Below the pieces are notes generated by a model. That model did not search any database. It was not told the DNA's origin and saw only the letters and a list, made by a program, of their open reading frames with translations. A stretch of 64,000 nt of DNA from JAHJQZ01 sp963676075. GTDB lineage: Bacteria; Pseudomonadota; Alphaproteobacteria; Rhizobiales; Devosiaceae. The position numbers were made by a program, and so were the translations under genes. Positions 9,752-18,469 of the stretch are shown piece by piece. The stretch spans positions 124,001 through 188,000 of the forward strand of contig CAXXNZ010000013.1 in the NCBI GenBank assembly GCA_963676075.2, read 5' to 3'. Numbering within the stretch: the stretch's first letter is position 1; the number at the start of each line of letters is the position of its first letter.

Positions 9752-10189
9752 TTAATGACTTCGTGCTTTCGAGCCGGCGCCAAGCCCACCCATCTCGCAG
9801 ATCAACCGCCACTCGGCGTCCGTCACCGGCTGCACCGACAGGCGCGAATTGTTGACCAGAACCATGTCCTTGAGCGCGTCCACCTGCTTGATCTGATCGA
9901 GTGTCACCGGGTTGGGCACGGCTTCGACTGCTTCGATGTCGACGCACTCCCAGCGCGCGTCCTCGGTCGTGGTGTCGTGATGCGCCTCGGCGGCAACCCG
10001 GACGATGCCGACGATGCGCTTCTCGTTCACCGAATGGTAGAAAAAGCCGAGGTCGCCGAGTTCCATCTCGCGCATGAAGTTGCGGGCGGCATAGTTCCTG
10101 ACGCCATCCCATTGCTCGGGCGCGCCCTTGTTCACCTGATCATCCCAGCCCCAGGTCGAAGGCTCGGACTTGAACAGCCAGTATCTCAT
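9752..10189 (-). CDS. EVE domain-containing protein
   Basis: 145-residue EVE-domain protein, beginning MRYWLFKSEPSTWGWDDQ and containing GVRNYAARNFMREMELGDLGFFYHS, the canonical modified-base-reader fold (PUA-like). EVE domains bind modified cytosines or nucleic acids; in bacteria this single-domain form is of unknown role. The ATG at 10189 gives the family-standard N-terminus. It is last in an operon-like run tsaD-gpsA-YciI-EVE with one base between it and the YciI gene. Its stop codon adjoins a repeat element. Confidence 0.93.
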   Translation of the reverse strand: MRYWLFKSEPSTWGWDDQVNKGAPEQWDGVRNYAARNFMREMELGDLGFFYHSVNEKRIVGIVRVAAEAHHDTTTEDARWECVDIEAVEAVPNPVTLDQIKQVDALKDMVLVNNSRLSVQPVTDAEWRLICEMGGLGAGSKARSH

Positions 10190-10190
10190 C

Positions 10191-10484
10191 TCAGACGCCC
10201 TCGGGTGCGTTGACCGTCCAGCGCCACGGGCGGACGCTGGTCGCGCTGAAAAGCCCGGCCTGGGCGTAAGGATCGCGCGCCGCAATGGCCTCGGCGTCGG
10301 CAAGGCTGTCGGCCTTGATGATCAGGAGCGAACCGATCATGCGCTCTTGTTCGTCGAGAAACGGCCCGCCAACCAGCAGAGTGTCGCCAAGCGCCTTGGC
10401 ATAGTCGAGATGCTTCGGCCTGACCTCCTGGCGCAGAGCGAACCCGTCTTCTTTGTCGGTGCACTCGATGACGAACAATCCCAT
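10191..10484 (-). CDS. YciI-like protein (YCII domain)
   Basis: 97-residue protein of the YciI/YCII-related family, a dimeric ferredoxin-like alpha+beta fold with possible enzymatic activity. The sequence has the family's conserved features: FVIECTDKEDGFALR at the N-terminus, the RPKHLDYAKAL helix with its conserved His, GGPFLDEQERMIGS, and DPYAQAGLF. Its start overlaps the gpsA stop by one base (TGATG), indicating translational coupling. Exact reaction unknown. Confidence 0.9.
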   Translation of the reverse strand: MGLFVIECTDKEDGFALRQEVRPKHLDYAKALGDTLLVGGPFLDEQERMIGSLLIIKADSLADAEAIAARDPYAQAGLFSATSVRPWRWTVNAPEGV

Positions 10485-11476
10485 CAGCTTTCCCCTTCGC
10501 GTTTGAGTGGTCGCGTCATCAGTTGCGCGACGATGTCGTTGATGCCGAGCCTGCCGGCGAGCAGGGCGTTGACCGCGCTGATCAGCGGGGCGTCGACGCC
10601 ATATTTCTCAGCCAGTCCAAGCGCAACCGGCGCGGTCTTGACCCCTTCGGCAAGCCCGATCCCCGAGGCTTCGGCCTCGGCCGGCGTCTTGCCCTGACCC
10701 AGAGCGATGCCGAAAGCGTAATTGCGCGATTGTGGCGAGGTGCAGCTGAGCGTCAGATCGCCGAATCCGGCAAGGCCCGTCAACGTTAGCGCTTCTCCCC
10801 CCATCGCCGCGACCAGCCGGCTCATTTCGGCAAAGGCGCGCCCGATCAGGGCAGAGCGGGCCGACAACCCGAGTCCGGCGCCTTCGACGGCTCCGGCGGC
10901 AAGGGCATAGACATTCTTCAGCGCCCCGGCCATTTCGACTCCGACGAGATCATTGCTCTGATAGAGCCGGAAGGTCGCGCCCGAAAGCGCAGTGGCAACC
11001 CGTGCGCAAAGCGCATCGTCGGGCGAAGCCAACGTTACCGCCGTCGGACGGCCAGAAGCGACGTCATGGGCAAAGCTCGGACCGCTCAGCACCAGCGGAA
11101 TGGAGCCGGGTGCGCATTGGACGAGGATCTCGCTCTGGCGCAAGAGCGTTGTCGTCTCGAGGCCCTTGGCGCACAGCACCGCCGGCTTGCCGTCAAGCAC
11201 TTCCGGGCCGATCGCCGTCAACACCTGACGCGTAACCTGTGCCGGCACGACCAGCAGCACGAACTCAGCCTCCGCGAGACCGGCGAAATCGGCACGAGCG
11301 GTGATATTGGCACTGAGACGATCGTCGGGCAGGTGATCGCGGTTGATGTGACCGGAATTGATCGCTTCGGCCAGGTCCGGCGTTCTGACGATCAGCGAAA
11401 CACCATGGCCGGCGCGGGCGGCGACCTCGGCGAGCGCCGTGCCCCAGGCGCCACCACCGATGACCGAGACCTTCAT
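10484..11476 (-). CDS. gpsA: NAD(P)-dependent glycerol-3-phosphate dehydrogenase
   Basis: Reduces dihydroxyacetone phosphate to sn-glycerol-3-phosphate, the backbone for phospholipids. It is a 330-residue cytoplasmic enzyme. The N-terminal dinucleotide motif GGGAWGTALAEVAARAGH is clear. Substrate-domain motifs include VLCAKGLE, LSGPSFAHDVASGRPTAVT, the catalytic-lysine segment GALKNVYALAAG and GFGDLTLSCTSPQSRN. The start overlaps the tsaD stop by 4 bp (ATGA), so the pair is probably co-translated. tsaD-gpsA adjacency is common in alphaproteobacteria. Confidence 0.97.
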   Translation of the reverse strand: MKVSVIGGGAWGTALAEVAARAGHGVSLIVRTPDLAEAINSGHINRDHLPDDRLSANITARADFAGLAEAEFVLLVVPAQVTRQVLTAIGPEVLDGKPAVLCAKGLETTTLLRQSEILVQCAPGSIPLVLSGPSFAHDVASGRPTAVTLASPDDALCARVATALSGATFRLYQSNDLVGVEMAGALKNVYALAAGAVEGAGLGLSARSALIGRAFAEMSRLVAAMGGEALTLTGLAGFGDLTLSCTSPQSRNYAFGIALGQGKTPAEAEASGIGLAEGVKTAPVALGLAEKYGVDAPLISAVNALLAGRLGINDIVAQLMTRPLKREGES

Positions 11477-12549
11477 GAGCCTCCCCCGATCTGCATGCCG
11501 GCTTCATCGAGCGGCCAGCGGGGGCGGGCGGTAAAATCAAGGCTGTTGGTGGCCCCGAGCGCCATGCGTTCGGCGCCGGCCCAGGCGATCATGGCGCCAT
11601 TATCGGTGCAAAGCGCCGGAGGCGGAATGACCAGCCGCGCACCGGTTGCTTCGGCGGCGCGCCCGAGCGCGGCCCCGATCGCCTTGTTGGCGGCAACGCC
11701 GCCGGCAACCACCAGCTGCGGCTTATGGCCGGGCAATTCCTCGGCAAACCGCCGGAGTGCATCGCGGGTGCGGGAAAAGATGATGTCGGTCACTGCCATC
11801 TGGAAACCGGCCGAAATGTCGGAAACATCGGTCTCGGTCAGCGGCGCGATCTTTTCGGCGGCAAGGCGCACGGCGGTCTTGAGACCTGAAAAGGAGAAAT
11901 CGAGCCGTTTTTCCCGCAAGAGAGGTCGCGGGAAGACGAATCGCTTCGGATCTCCCTTTGCCGCTTCGGCCTCGACCTCGGGCCCCCCCGGATAGGGCAG
12001 CCCTAAAAGTTTGGCGACCTTGTCGAAGCCTTCCCCGAGTGCGTCGTCGATGGTCGTGCCCCAACGCGTATAGTCGCCGACACCGCGAACCAGCACATAT
12101 TGGGAGTGCCCACCCGACACCAGCAACATGAGATAGGGAAAATCGATTCCTTCGGTCAGCCGCGCCGTCAGGGCGTGGCCTTCGAGGTGGTTGACGGCGA
12201 TCAGCGGCTTGCCCGAGGCAGCGCTCAGCGCCTTGGCTGTGGTCAGCCCGACCAGCACGCCGCCGATCAAACCCGGCCCGGCGGTCGCCGCGATGGCGTC
12301 GACATCGGCAAGACCGAGGTCTGCGCCTTCAAGTGCCCGGGCGACGATTGCATCGAGATGGGTAACATGCGAGCGGGCCGCCAATTCCGGCACGACACCG
12401 CCGAAAGGGGCGTGCTCTGCAATCTGGCTGCGCACGATGTTCGAGACAATGCGTCCACGCCCGTCGTGATCGCGCGTGACGACGGCCGCGGCGGTCTCGT
12501 CGCAGCTCGTTTCGATCCCGAGTATGGTCAGGTGCGCTTGCCCGGTCAC
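11473..12549 (-). CDS. tsaD: tRNA N6-adenosine threonylcarbamoyltransferase
   Basis: TsaD (Gcp/Kae1/Qri7 family) transfers threonylcarbamoyl to A37 of ANN-decoding tRNAs, working with TsaB, TsaE and TsaC. Motifs: LGIETSCDETAAAVV (ASKHA phosphate 1), the metal-binding histidines in AVNHLEGHALTA, LLVSGGHSQYVLV and VAGGVAANKAIG. A GTG at 12549 gives MTGQAHLTILGIETSCDE, the usual short N-terminus; a TTG at 12591 would add 14 residues. It is divergent from hemC and first in the tsaD-gpsA-YciI-EVE run. Confidence 0.95.
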   Translation of the reverse strand: MTGQAHLTILGIETSCDETAAAVVTRDHDGRGRIVSNIVRSQIAEHAPFGGVVPELAARSHVTHLDAIVARALEGADLGLADVDAIAATAGPGLIGGVLVGLTTAKALSAASGKPLIAVNHLEGHALTARLTEGIDFPYLMLLVSGGHSQYVLVRGVGDYTRWGTTIDDALGEGFDKVAKLLGLPYPGGPEVEAEAAKGDPKRFVFPRPLLREKRLDFSFSGLKTAVRLAAEKIAPLTETDVSDISAGFQMAVTDIIFSRTRDALRRFAEELPGHKPQLVVAGGVAANKAIGAALGRAAEATGARLVIPPPALCTDNGAMIAWAGAERMALGATNSLDFTARPRWPLDEAGMQIGGGS

Positions 12550-12614
12550 GGCGAAAGGTCTATGGCCTTGGTCTTTCTTCGATCCGGCCAAGGCGTATAG
12601 GGATAAACGCGGCT

Positions 12615-13565
12615 TTGCAATCTCTCAGCACAGCGACGCTCACCATTGGCACGCGCGGCTCACCGCTGGCGCTTGCACAGGCGCATCAGGTGCGCCGCAT
12701 GCTCATGTCATTGCACGGTTTGGCGGACTCTCAAGTCCAAATTCTCACCGTCTCGACTGCCGGCGATCGCTCCCAGGTGACCAACAAGCCGTTGAGCGAT
12801 TTCGGCGGCAAGCAGGTGTTTTCCAAGGAAATCGAGGATCGGCTCCTCAATGGAACCATCGACCTCGGCGTCCATTCGGCCAAGGATATGGCGACAAACC
12901 TGCCCGACGGGCTGGCCATGAATGTCTATCTTGAGCGCGAGGACGTGCGTGACGCCTTCATCAGCCCGAAGCATCTCACGCTCGACGACCTGCCCGAGGG
13001 CGCTGTCGTCGGCACCTCCTCGCTGAGGCGCCGGGCACAGCTTTTGAGGGCCCGTCCCGATCTGAAGATGGTCGAGTTCCGCGGCAATCTCGGCACCCGG
13101 ATCGGCAAGCTCGAACGGGGCGTGGCCGATGCGACGCTTCTCGCCGCTGCCGGCCTCAACCGGCTCAACACCATGGACAAGGCCCAGTCTCTGCTCGATC
13201 CGGTGCGGTTTCCGCCCGCCCCGGCGCAGGGAGCCATTGGCATCGAAATCCGCGCCGGCGATAGCCGCACTGCCGAATTGATTGCTCCGCTCGACCATGT
13301 CGAAACCCACGAGGTGGTCATCGCCGAACGCGCCATGCTGCGGGTGATCGACGGGTCCTGCCGCACGCCCATCGGTGTCTACACAAGGCGCAACGGCAAC
13401 ATGTTGTCCATCAAGGGCGAAATCCTCAGTCCGGACGGGCGTCTCTGTTTCGACGCCGAAAAGGCGGGGCCGGCGACGGACGCAGAAGCGCTCGGCACGG
13501 CGCTCGGTCAGGATCTCCTGGACCAGGCCGGTGTTGATTTCATCGAAAAACTGAAGGCCGAATAG
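12615..13565 (+). CDS. hemC: Porphobilinogen deaminase (hydroxymethylbilane synthase)
   Basis: Polymerises four porphobilinogens to hydroxymethylbilane in heme synthesis. It is 316 residues. Visible motifs: IGTRGSPLALAQAHQVR, the catalytic Asp segment GVHSAKDMATNLPDG, GTSSLRRRAQLL, and the dipyrromethane-cofactor cysteine in IDGSCRTPIGVY. The start is TTG (12615); no good ATG exists before the conserved TLTIGTRGSP. hemD follows 2 bp downstream. The tsaD/hemC divergent arrangement is widespread in Hyphomicrobiales. Confidence 0.96.
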   Translation: MQSLSTATLTIGTRGSPLALAQAHQVRRMLMSLHGLADSQVQILTVSTAGDRSQVTNKPLSDFGGKQVFSKEIEDRLLNGTIDLGVHSAKDMATNLPDGLAMNVYLEREDVRDAFISPKHLTLDDLPEGAVVGTSSLRRRAQLLRARPDLKMVEFRGNLGTRIGKLERGVADATLLAAAGLNRLNTMDKAQSLLDPVRFPPAPAQGAIGIEIRAGDSRTAELIAPLDHVETHEVVIAERAMLRVIDGSCRTPIGVYTRRNGNMLSIKGEILSPDGRLCFDAEKAGPATDAEALGTALGQDLLDQAGVDFIEKLKAE

Positions 13566-13567
13566 CG

Positions 13568-14299
13568 ATGCGGGTGCTGGTTACGCGGCCCGAACCCGAT
13601 GCCGTCGACACGGCGGGACGGTTGAGCGCTCTCGGGCTTGATCCCGTCCTCTGCCCGCTGATGCGCATGGAGGTCACCAAGGCCCGCCTGCCGGAGCCGG
13701 ACGGATTGTCCGGGCTGATCGTGACCAGCGCCAACGGCTTGCGCGCCCTTCAGCAGCGTCAGGCCATTTCGCACTATCTATCGCTGCCGCTCTACGCGGT
13801 CGGCGAAAAGACCGCTCAATCCGCGCAGGCCGCCGGGTTCACCTCCGTCACCGCAGCCGATGGCGAAGCGGGTTCACTGATCGAGCTTGTTGCCGGAAAG
13901 GCCGAGACCGGCACCTATTTCTATCCGTCCGCCGAAGCGACGGCACGGGACCTGCCCAAGGCGCTGGCCGCATCCGGGCACCTGGTCATCGCAGCCCAAG
14001 TCTATCGCATGGTGTCGGAGCTACGCTTGCCGGACACGGTCGCCGATTCTCTGGCGCGGGGCGGCATTGCTGCAGCGCTGATCTATTCGCGACGGATGGC
14101 GGAATTGTTCGCGGAACTGACCGAACTGGTCCTGAGTCCGGATGCGCGCCGCGCCCTGACCTTGATCTGCCTTTCCGAAAACACCGCCGCGCCGCTCCTC
14201 TCGCATGGTTTCGTGCGCGTGGTTCTTGCCGATTATCCGAGCGAAGAAGCGATGATGGCCGCAACCTTGTCTTTTTCCCGTGGCCAAATCACGCCATGA
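13568..14299 (+). CDS. hemD: Uroporphyrinogen-III synthase
   Basis: Closes and inverts ring D of hydroxymethylbilane to uroporphyrinogen III. It is 243 residues and poorly conserved, as is usual for HemD, but MRVLVTRPEPDAVDTAGRL, LSGLIVTSANGLRAL, LYAVGEKTAQSAQAAGF and ALIYSRRMAELF fit the family. The start codon lies 2 bp after the hemC stop, so the two are translationally linked. Context, with hemC upstream and mic60/hemY downstream, confirms the call. Confidence 0.93.
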   Translation: MRVLVTRPEPDAVDTAGRLSALGLDPVLCPLMRMEVTKARLPEPDGLSGLIVTSANGLRALQQRQAISHYLSLPLYAVGEKTAQSAQAAGFTSVTAADGEAGSLIELVAGKAETGTYFYPSAEATARDLPKALAASGHLVIAAQVYRMVSELRLPDTVADSLARGGIAAALIYSRRMAELFAELTELVLSPDARRALTLICLSENTAAPLLSHGFVRVVLADYPSEEAMMAATLSFSRGQITP

Positions 14300-14379
14300 T
14301 CGGCTAGGACCCGGCACGACAACAGGCTAAGGTCGGGGGAGCCTTCGTCCGTGTGCGTCCTAGACCAGAGGTGAGTGTC

Positions 14380-15738
14380 ATGGCTGAGCGCAAGTCTGGA
14401 CCCGTCAAACCGCCGACCATCGACCTGACGGCGAAAAGCAAAGAAACCGACGGGCCGAAAAAGCCCGCAAGCGATACGGCAGCTGCCAGCGCAGCAAAGC
14501 CGGCAGGCGCCGGCGCGCCCGCCTCGCGTCCGCCGTCGGGTGGCGACAAGACCAAGCCTGATGCCGCGGTCTCGGGAAAGAAGGAAGATGTGAAAGCCGC
14601 ATCCCCTTCGCGGATCTCCGCAATGCCGCTTCTGGCGGTCGGCCTTGCCGGCACCATACTTGGTGGCGCGCTCGGGCTCGGCGGCGCCTACGGGCTGGCA
14701 GTGCTCGGCTACTGGCCGGCGACGAAAACCGATACCTCTGCTGTTGCCGCGCTTTCGAGCGAAATGTCCTCGCTCTATGTGAAAAAGAGCGACATCGGCG
14801 CCGTCGTCGATCGCGCCATTGCCAATGTCGACAGCGGCGTTTCCGCGCTTGATGAGCGGGTGAGCGCGCTCGAAACGGCCAAGCCGGCGGACAACAGCCC
14901 TGCCATCTCTGCGCTCGACGAACGCGTCGCAACACTCGAAACCGGCCTTAAAACCCTTTCGGACAAGCTCGATGCGGCAACGATTTCAGGCGGTGACGCT
15001 GCGGCGGCGGATGCGGTGGCCGGACTCAAGGACCAGATGACGTCGCTGTCGGCAAAATCGGATGCCCTCACCACTAAGGTAGCAGCTCTCGAAACCGCCG
15101 GAACCAGCGCCGCTTCCGCCGATGCGGTCACCGCACTCGGAGAATCGGTCGATGCGCTCAAATCCGAGCTTGCCGCGGTGTCCTCCGGGCTCACTGCCCT
15201 GCAATCGGCCCCCGAGCCGGTGCCGATCGATCTGAGGTTGCCCCTGGCGCTCTCGGGCATTGCCGAGGCGCTCGATACCGGCGCCCCCTTTGCCGCCGAC
15301 CTCGACATGATCCGCGCAGCGCTGCCCGATCTCGCGATCCCGCAACAGGTTGCCGAAGCAGCGACATCAGGGCTTGGCAGTCCCGCCGATCTTGCTTCGC
15401 GTTTTGAGGCTAAAGTCCCCGACATTCTTGCCGCCCGCCCGGCCGACAAACGGGGCGAGTGGACCGACCAGCTCTGGGATCGGGTCAAGGCGCTGGTGGC
15501 GCTGCGTCCGGTGGCGACGGGCAATGATACATCGCCCGAAGCCGAAGTCGCGCGTATCGAAAAAGCGCTGGCCGACCGTGATTTTGCCGCCGCAGCCAGC
15601 GGCTTCGCCGCACTACCCGAGGCCATGAAGTCTCAAGCCGGCGGACTCGGTGTCGAAATCGGCCGTTTCGCCGCGACTGCGGACCTGATGCACAAGGCGC
15701 GTACGGCGGCGCTGTCAACAACCGGAGCCGGCTCATGA
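14380..15738 (+). CDS. Mic60/mitofilin-like inner membrane protein (COG4223)
   Basis: 452-residue protein with an Ala/Pro/Lys-rich cytoplasmic N-terminus (about residues 1-80), one transmembrane segment (about 82-110), a long coiled-coil region (about 120-300) with repeated ALDERVSALET units, and a C-terminal mitofilin-like domain. Alphaproteobacterial Mic60 homologues are known to sit in exactly this hemCD-hemY neighbourhood and shape intracytoplasmic or cristae-like membranes. The function here is inferred from that. The ATG at 14380 follows an AGAGGTGAG ribosome binding site. The stop overlaps the hemY start (ATGA). Confidence 0.85.
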   Translation: MAERKSGPVKPPTIDLTAKSKETDGPKKPASDTAAASAAKPAGAGAPASRPPSGGDKTKPDAAVSGKKEDVKAASPSRISAMPLLAVGLAGTILGGALGLGGAYGLAVLGYWPATKTDTSAVAALSSEMSSLYVKKSDIGAVVDRAIANVDSGVSALDERVSALETAKPADNSPAISALDERVATLETGLKTLSDKLDAATISGGDAAAADAVAGLKDQMTSLSAKSDALTTKVAALETAGTSAASADAVTALGESVDALKSELAAVSSGLTALQSAPEPVPIDLRLPLALSGIAEALDTGAPFAADLDMIRAALPDLAIPQQVAEAATSGLGSPADLASRFEAKVPDILAARPADKRGEWTDQLWDRVKALVALRPVATGNDTSPEAEVARIEKALADRDFAAAASGFAALPEAMKSQAGGLGVEIGRFAATADLMHKARTAALSTTGAGS

Positions 15739-17147
15739 TCCGACTGGTTCTCTATATCATTGCGAGCCTGATCGTTGCCGCCGCTGCTGCCTGGGCCATC
15801 TCTCTGCCCGGCACCGTCACCGTCGACCTCGCCGGCTACAGACTGCAGCCGGCGCTCGGCGTCGTTGCCGTCGCTCTGGTCGTGCTGGTGCTTGCCGCAA
15901 TCGCCATCTGGGCCATCATCCGGCGCGTTATTTCCATACCAAAGGCGCTCAAGCGCCGCTCGGCGCTCAACCAGAAGCAGATGGGCATCGACGCCCTGTC
16001 CAATTCGTTCATCGCCCTGCAGGCGGGTGATGCGTCGCGGGCGCGGATTCTGGCGCAGGAGGCGCAGGCGCGCCTGCCGGAGAACACCGCCGCCAGACTG
16101 CTTGAGGCGCGATCCGATCTGGCGCTCGGCGATCTTGCCGCGGCGCGCGAGCATTATCGGGCGCTGATTTCCAATCCGCAGACCGCTGTCGCCGCTCTGA
16201 GCGGTTTGTATGAACAGGCGCGGGCGCAAGGCCGGCCAGCAGCGGCGCTGACCTTTGCCCGCAAGGCGCGCGATCTCAATCCGGCCCTGCCCTGGGCCCG
16301 CGAGGCGCTGTTCTCCGACATGGTCGCCCGCTCGGCCTGGGACGAGGCGCTTGTCGCCGCCATCGAGGAACCCGTGCAGTCCCGCGCCGACCGTCAGGCG
16401 CGTAAGCGCCGGCGGGCGGTTCTTCACGCTGCCATTGCCGCCGAAGCCGAGCCGACCGACGTGGCAAAAGCTCTCGAACACGCGCTCGACGCCCTCAAGC
16501 TGGCGTCTGGCTTCGTGCCGGCGGCGCTGATCGCGGCCCGCGTCCATATCGGGCGGGGTGAGGTTCGCAAGGCGCAGTCCCTGCTCAAGCGCATCTGGCG
16601 CGACACAGGACATCCCCATGTAGCAACGCTTTATGCTCATGCGCAGTCCGGTGCTTCGGCGGTCGATCGCCTCAAGAAGGTGCGCGAGCTCATTCCTGGC
16701 ACGCCGGAAACCGTCGATGCCGCCGAAGTGCTGGCTCGGGCGGCAATCGATGCTTTCGACTGGACCTTGGCGCGCAGCGCGCTCGAACCGTTTGCCGAGG
16801 CAGCACCGAGGCAAGGTATCTGTGTGCTGATGGCCGAGATCGAAGAAGGCCAGAATGCCGATCAGGGCAAGGCGCGCGAGTGGCTCGGCCGAGCCGTCAG
16901 GGCGCCACGCGATCCGGCCTGGACTGCGGACGGACTGGCGCTCGACGAATGGCTGCCGGTGTCTCCGATCTCGGGTAAATTTGACGTTTTCGAATGGCGC
17001 GTACCGGCCGAAGTCGGCGCCAAGCCGGCGCCCGGTCTTGCCGACAAGTCGGCCGCACCCGCCGATTCACCGGCCCTGCCGGCGACAGCTGAACCCGGCG
17101 ACCAGTCCCACCCGAGCGGCGCCACCACACCGGCGGCAAGCCGCTGA
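15735..17147 (+). CDS. hemY: HemY-like heme biosynthesis-associated protein
   Basis: 470-residue inner membrane protein with two N-terminal transmembrane helices (about residues 2-22 and 40-62) followed by a TPR-rich domain. The N-terminal HemY_N signature is seen around LPGTVTVDLAGYRLQPALGV, and GKAREWLGRAVRAPRDPAWTADG lies near the C-terminus. Despite the name it is not protoporphyrinogen oxidase; it is thought to scaffold heme-pathway enzymes. The last 45 residues are Pro/Ala-rich and low complexity. It overlaps mic60 by 4 bp. Confidence 0.92.
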   Translation: MIRLVLYIIASLIVAAAAAWAISLPGTVTVDLAGYRLQPALGVVAVALVVLVLAAIAIWAIIRRVISIPKALKRRSALNQKQMGIDALSNSFIALQAGDASRARILAQEAQARLPENTAARLLEARSDLALGDLAAAREHYRALISNPQTAVAALSGLYEQARAQGRPAAALTFARKARDLNPALPWAREALFSDMVARSAWDEALVAAIEEPVQSRADRQARKRRRAVLHAAIAAEAEPTDVAKALEHALDALKLASGFVPAALIAARVHIGRGEVRKAQSLLKRIWRDTGHPHVATLYAHAQSGASAVDRLKKVRELIPGTPETVDAAEVLARAAIDAFDWTLARSALEPFAEAAPRQGICVLMAEIEEGQNADQGKAREWLGRAVRAPRDPAWTADGLALDEWLPVSPISGKFDVFEWRVPAEVGAKPAPGLADKSAAPADSPALPATAEPGDQSHPSGATTPAASR

Positions 17148-17273
17148 GAGCACGCCGCCCGGCGCTCAGCGTTGCATTGCTGCGCCGAGATCGGTGATTT
17201 GGCTTGATTCGCCGCCGCGCAATCGGCTAAACAGCGCGCGTCCACCACGACGCACTGTGCCGTGTCGGACGAT

Positions 17274-17349
17274 GCCGCTTTAGCTCAGTTGGTAGAGCAC
17301 ATCATTCGTAATGATGGGGTCAGGTGTTCGAGTCACCTAAGCGGCACCA
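17274..17349 (+). tRNA. tRNA-Thr (anticodon CGU)
   Basis: A 76-base cloverleaf. Acceptor GCCGCTT pairs with AAGCGGC, the D-arm contains GCTCAGTTGGTAGAGC, the anticodon stem CATCA/TGATG encloses loop TTCGTAA (CGT at 17307-17309), and the T-arm is AGGTGTTCGAGTCACCT. The 3' CCA is encoded in the DNA. It reads ACG codons. Confidence 0.97.
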
Positions 17350-17386
17350 CTTCACGCCTTCCGGCGCAAAGTGGTGACACAATCTT

Positions 17387-18244
17387 CTATCCAGCCGCAT
17401 CCAGTTCCGTCATTTCGGCGTCCGTCAGCGTCAGGCCGGCGGCAGCGGTGTTTTCTTCCAGATGTGCGACGCTGCCCGTGCCCGGGATGGGCAGCATGAC
17501 CGGGCTTTTCTGCAACAGCCAGGCGAGGGCAATCTGTCCGGGCGTTGCCTCGTGCGCCTTGGCGATGCGGTCGACCACGCCGCCGGGCTTTGCCAGATCG
17601 CCGGCAGCAAGCGGGAACCACGGGATGAAGCCGATGCCGTTCTTCTCGCAATGGGCGAGCACGTCCGCCGAGCCGCGGTCGGTGAGGTTGTAGCGGTTCT
17701 GGACGCTGGCGACCGTGAAGACCTTCGACGCGGCTTCTATCTCTTCGACCGAGACTTCGCTGAGGCCAGCAGTGCGGATGATGCCATCGTCGAGCAACTG
17801 GCGGATGGCGCCGAACTGTTCGTCGCGCGGCACGTTCGAATCGATGCGGTGCAACTGCCACAGGTCGATCTGCTCGACCCCGAGGCGCTTGAGGCTGCCT
17901 TTGGCCTGGCCGATCAGATAGTCGGGATCGCCCTTGGGCACCCACTGGCCGGGGCCGGGGCGGGTCAATCCGCCCTTGGTGGCGACCACCAGCCCTTCGA
18001 AGGGATTGAGCGCTTCCCGGATCAGTTCCTCGGACACGTTCGGACCGTAGGAGTCGGCGGTGTCGATGAAATCGATGCCCAGTTCGGGCAGGCGCTTGAG
18101 CACCGCGATGGCTGCGTCGTGATCAGCCGGTGGTCCCCAGACGCCACTGCCGGTGATGCGCATGGCGCCGAATCCAAGTCGGGTAACCGTGATCGAGTTG
18201 GCGATGGTGAACTTGCCGGACCGGCCGGCATCAATGCTCGTCAT
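17387..18244 (-). CDS. Aldo/keto reductase family oxidoreductase
   Basis: 285-residue NADPH-dependent aldo/keto reductase (TIM barrel) of unknown substrate. The tetrad residues are visible: Asp and Tyr in IDFIDTADSYGPNVSEELI, Lys in VVATKGGLTRPG, and His in IDLWQLHRIDSNV. The cofactor site is LLQKSPVMLPIPGTGSVAHLEEN. The ATG at 18244 follows GAGGAT and gives MTSIDAGRSGKFTI; the longer frame to 18391 has no homologous character. It converges on the tRNA-Thr gene. Confidence 0.93.
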   Translation of the reverse strand: MTSIDAGRSGKFTIANSITVTRLGFGAMRITGSGVWGPPADHDAAIAVLKRLPELGIDFIDTADSYGPNVSEELIREALNPFEGLVVATKGGLTRPGPGQWVPKGDPDYLIGQAKGSLKRLGVEQIDLWQLHRIDSNVPRDEQFGAIRQLLDDGIIRTAGLSEVSVEEIEAASKVFTVASVQNRYNLTDRGSADVLAHCEKNGIGFIPWFPLAAGDLAKPGGVVDRIAKAHEATPGQIALAWLLQKSPVMLPIPGTGSVAHLEENTAAAGLTLTDAEMTELDAAG

Positions 18245-18363
18245 GATCGAAATCCTCAGTTTGTATGCTCCCGGCTCATGGCGTCGGCCGCCGGGACTGC
18301 GAAAATGCGTTGATCGAGACTGCCGCACGCAAGGGGCGGTAATGTGGTGCCGTCGCGCCGTCG

Positions 18364-18469
18364 CTAGAGCATTTCCAGGTGAAGTAGACACCGGTTCACC
18401 GTCCGGAAATGCGATAAAACAAAAACTTGGAGCCTCTTTCTGTTTCCGCGAAACAGAGAAAGGCTCTAG
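18364..18469. repeat. Intergenic palindromic repeat bounded by CTAGAGC...GCTCTAG
   Basis: A 106-bp element with inverted ends CTAGAGC and GCTCTAG. It contains two hairpins: GCATTTCC/GGAAATGC with GGTGAA/TTCACC inside, then CTCTTTCTGTTTC/GAAACAGAGAAAG. This type of element is common in intergenic DNA of Hyphomicrobiales. Its right end supplies the TAG stop codon of the minus-strand hydrolase gene that begins at 19545. Confidence 0.8.
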
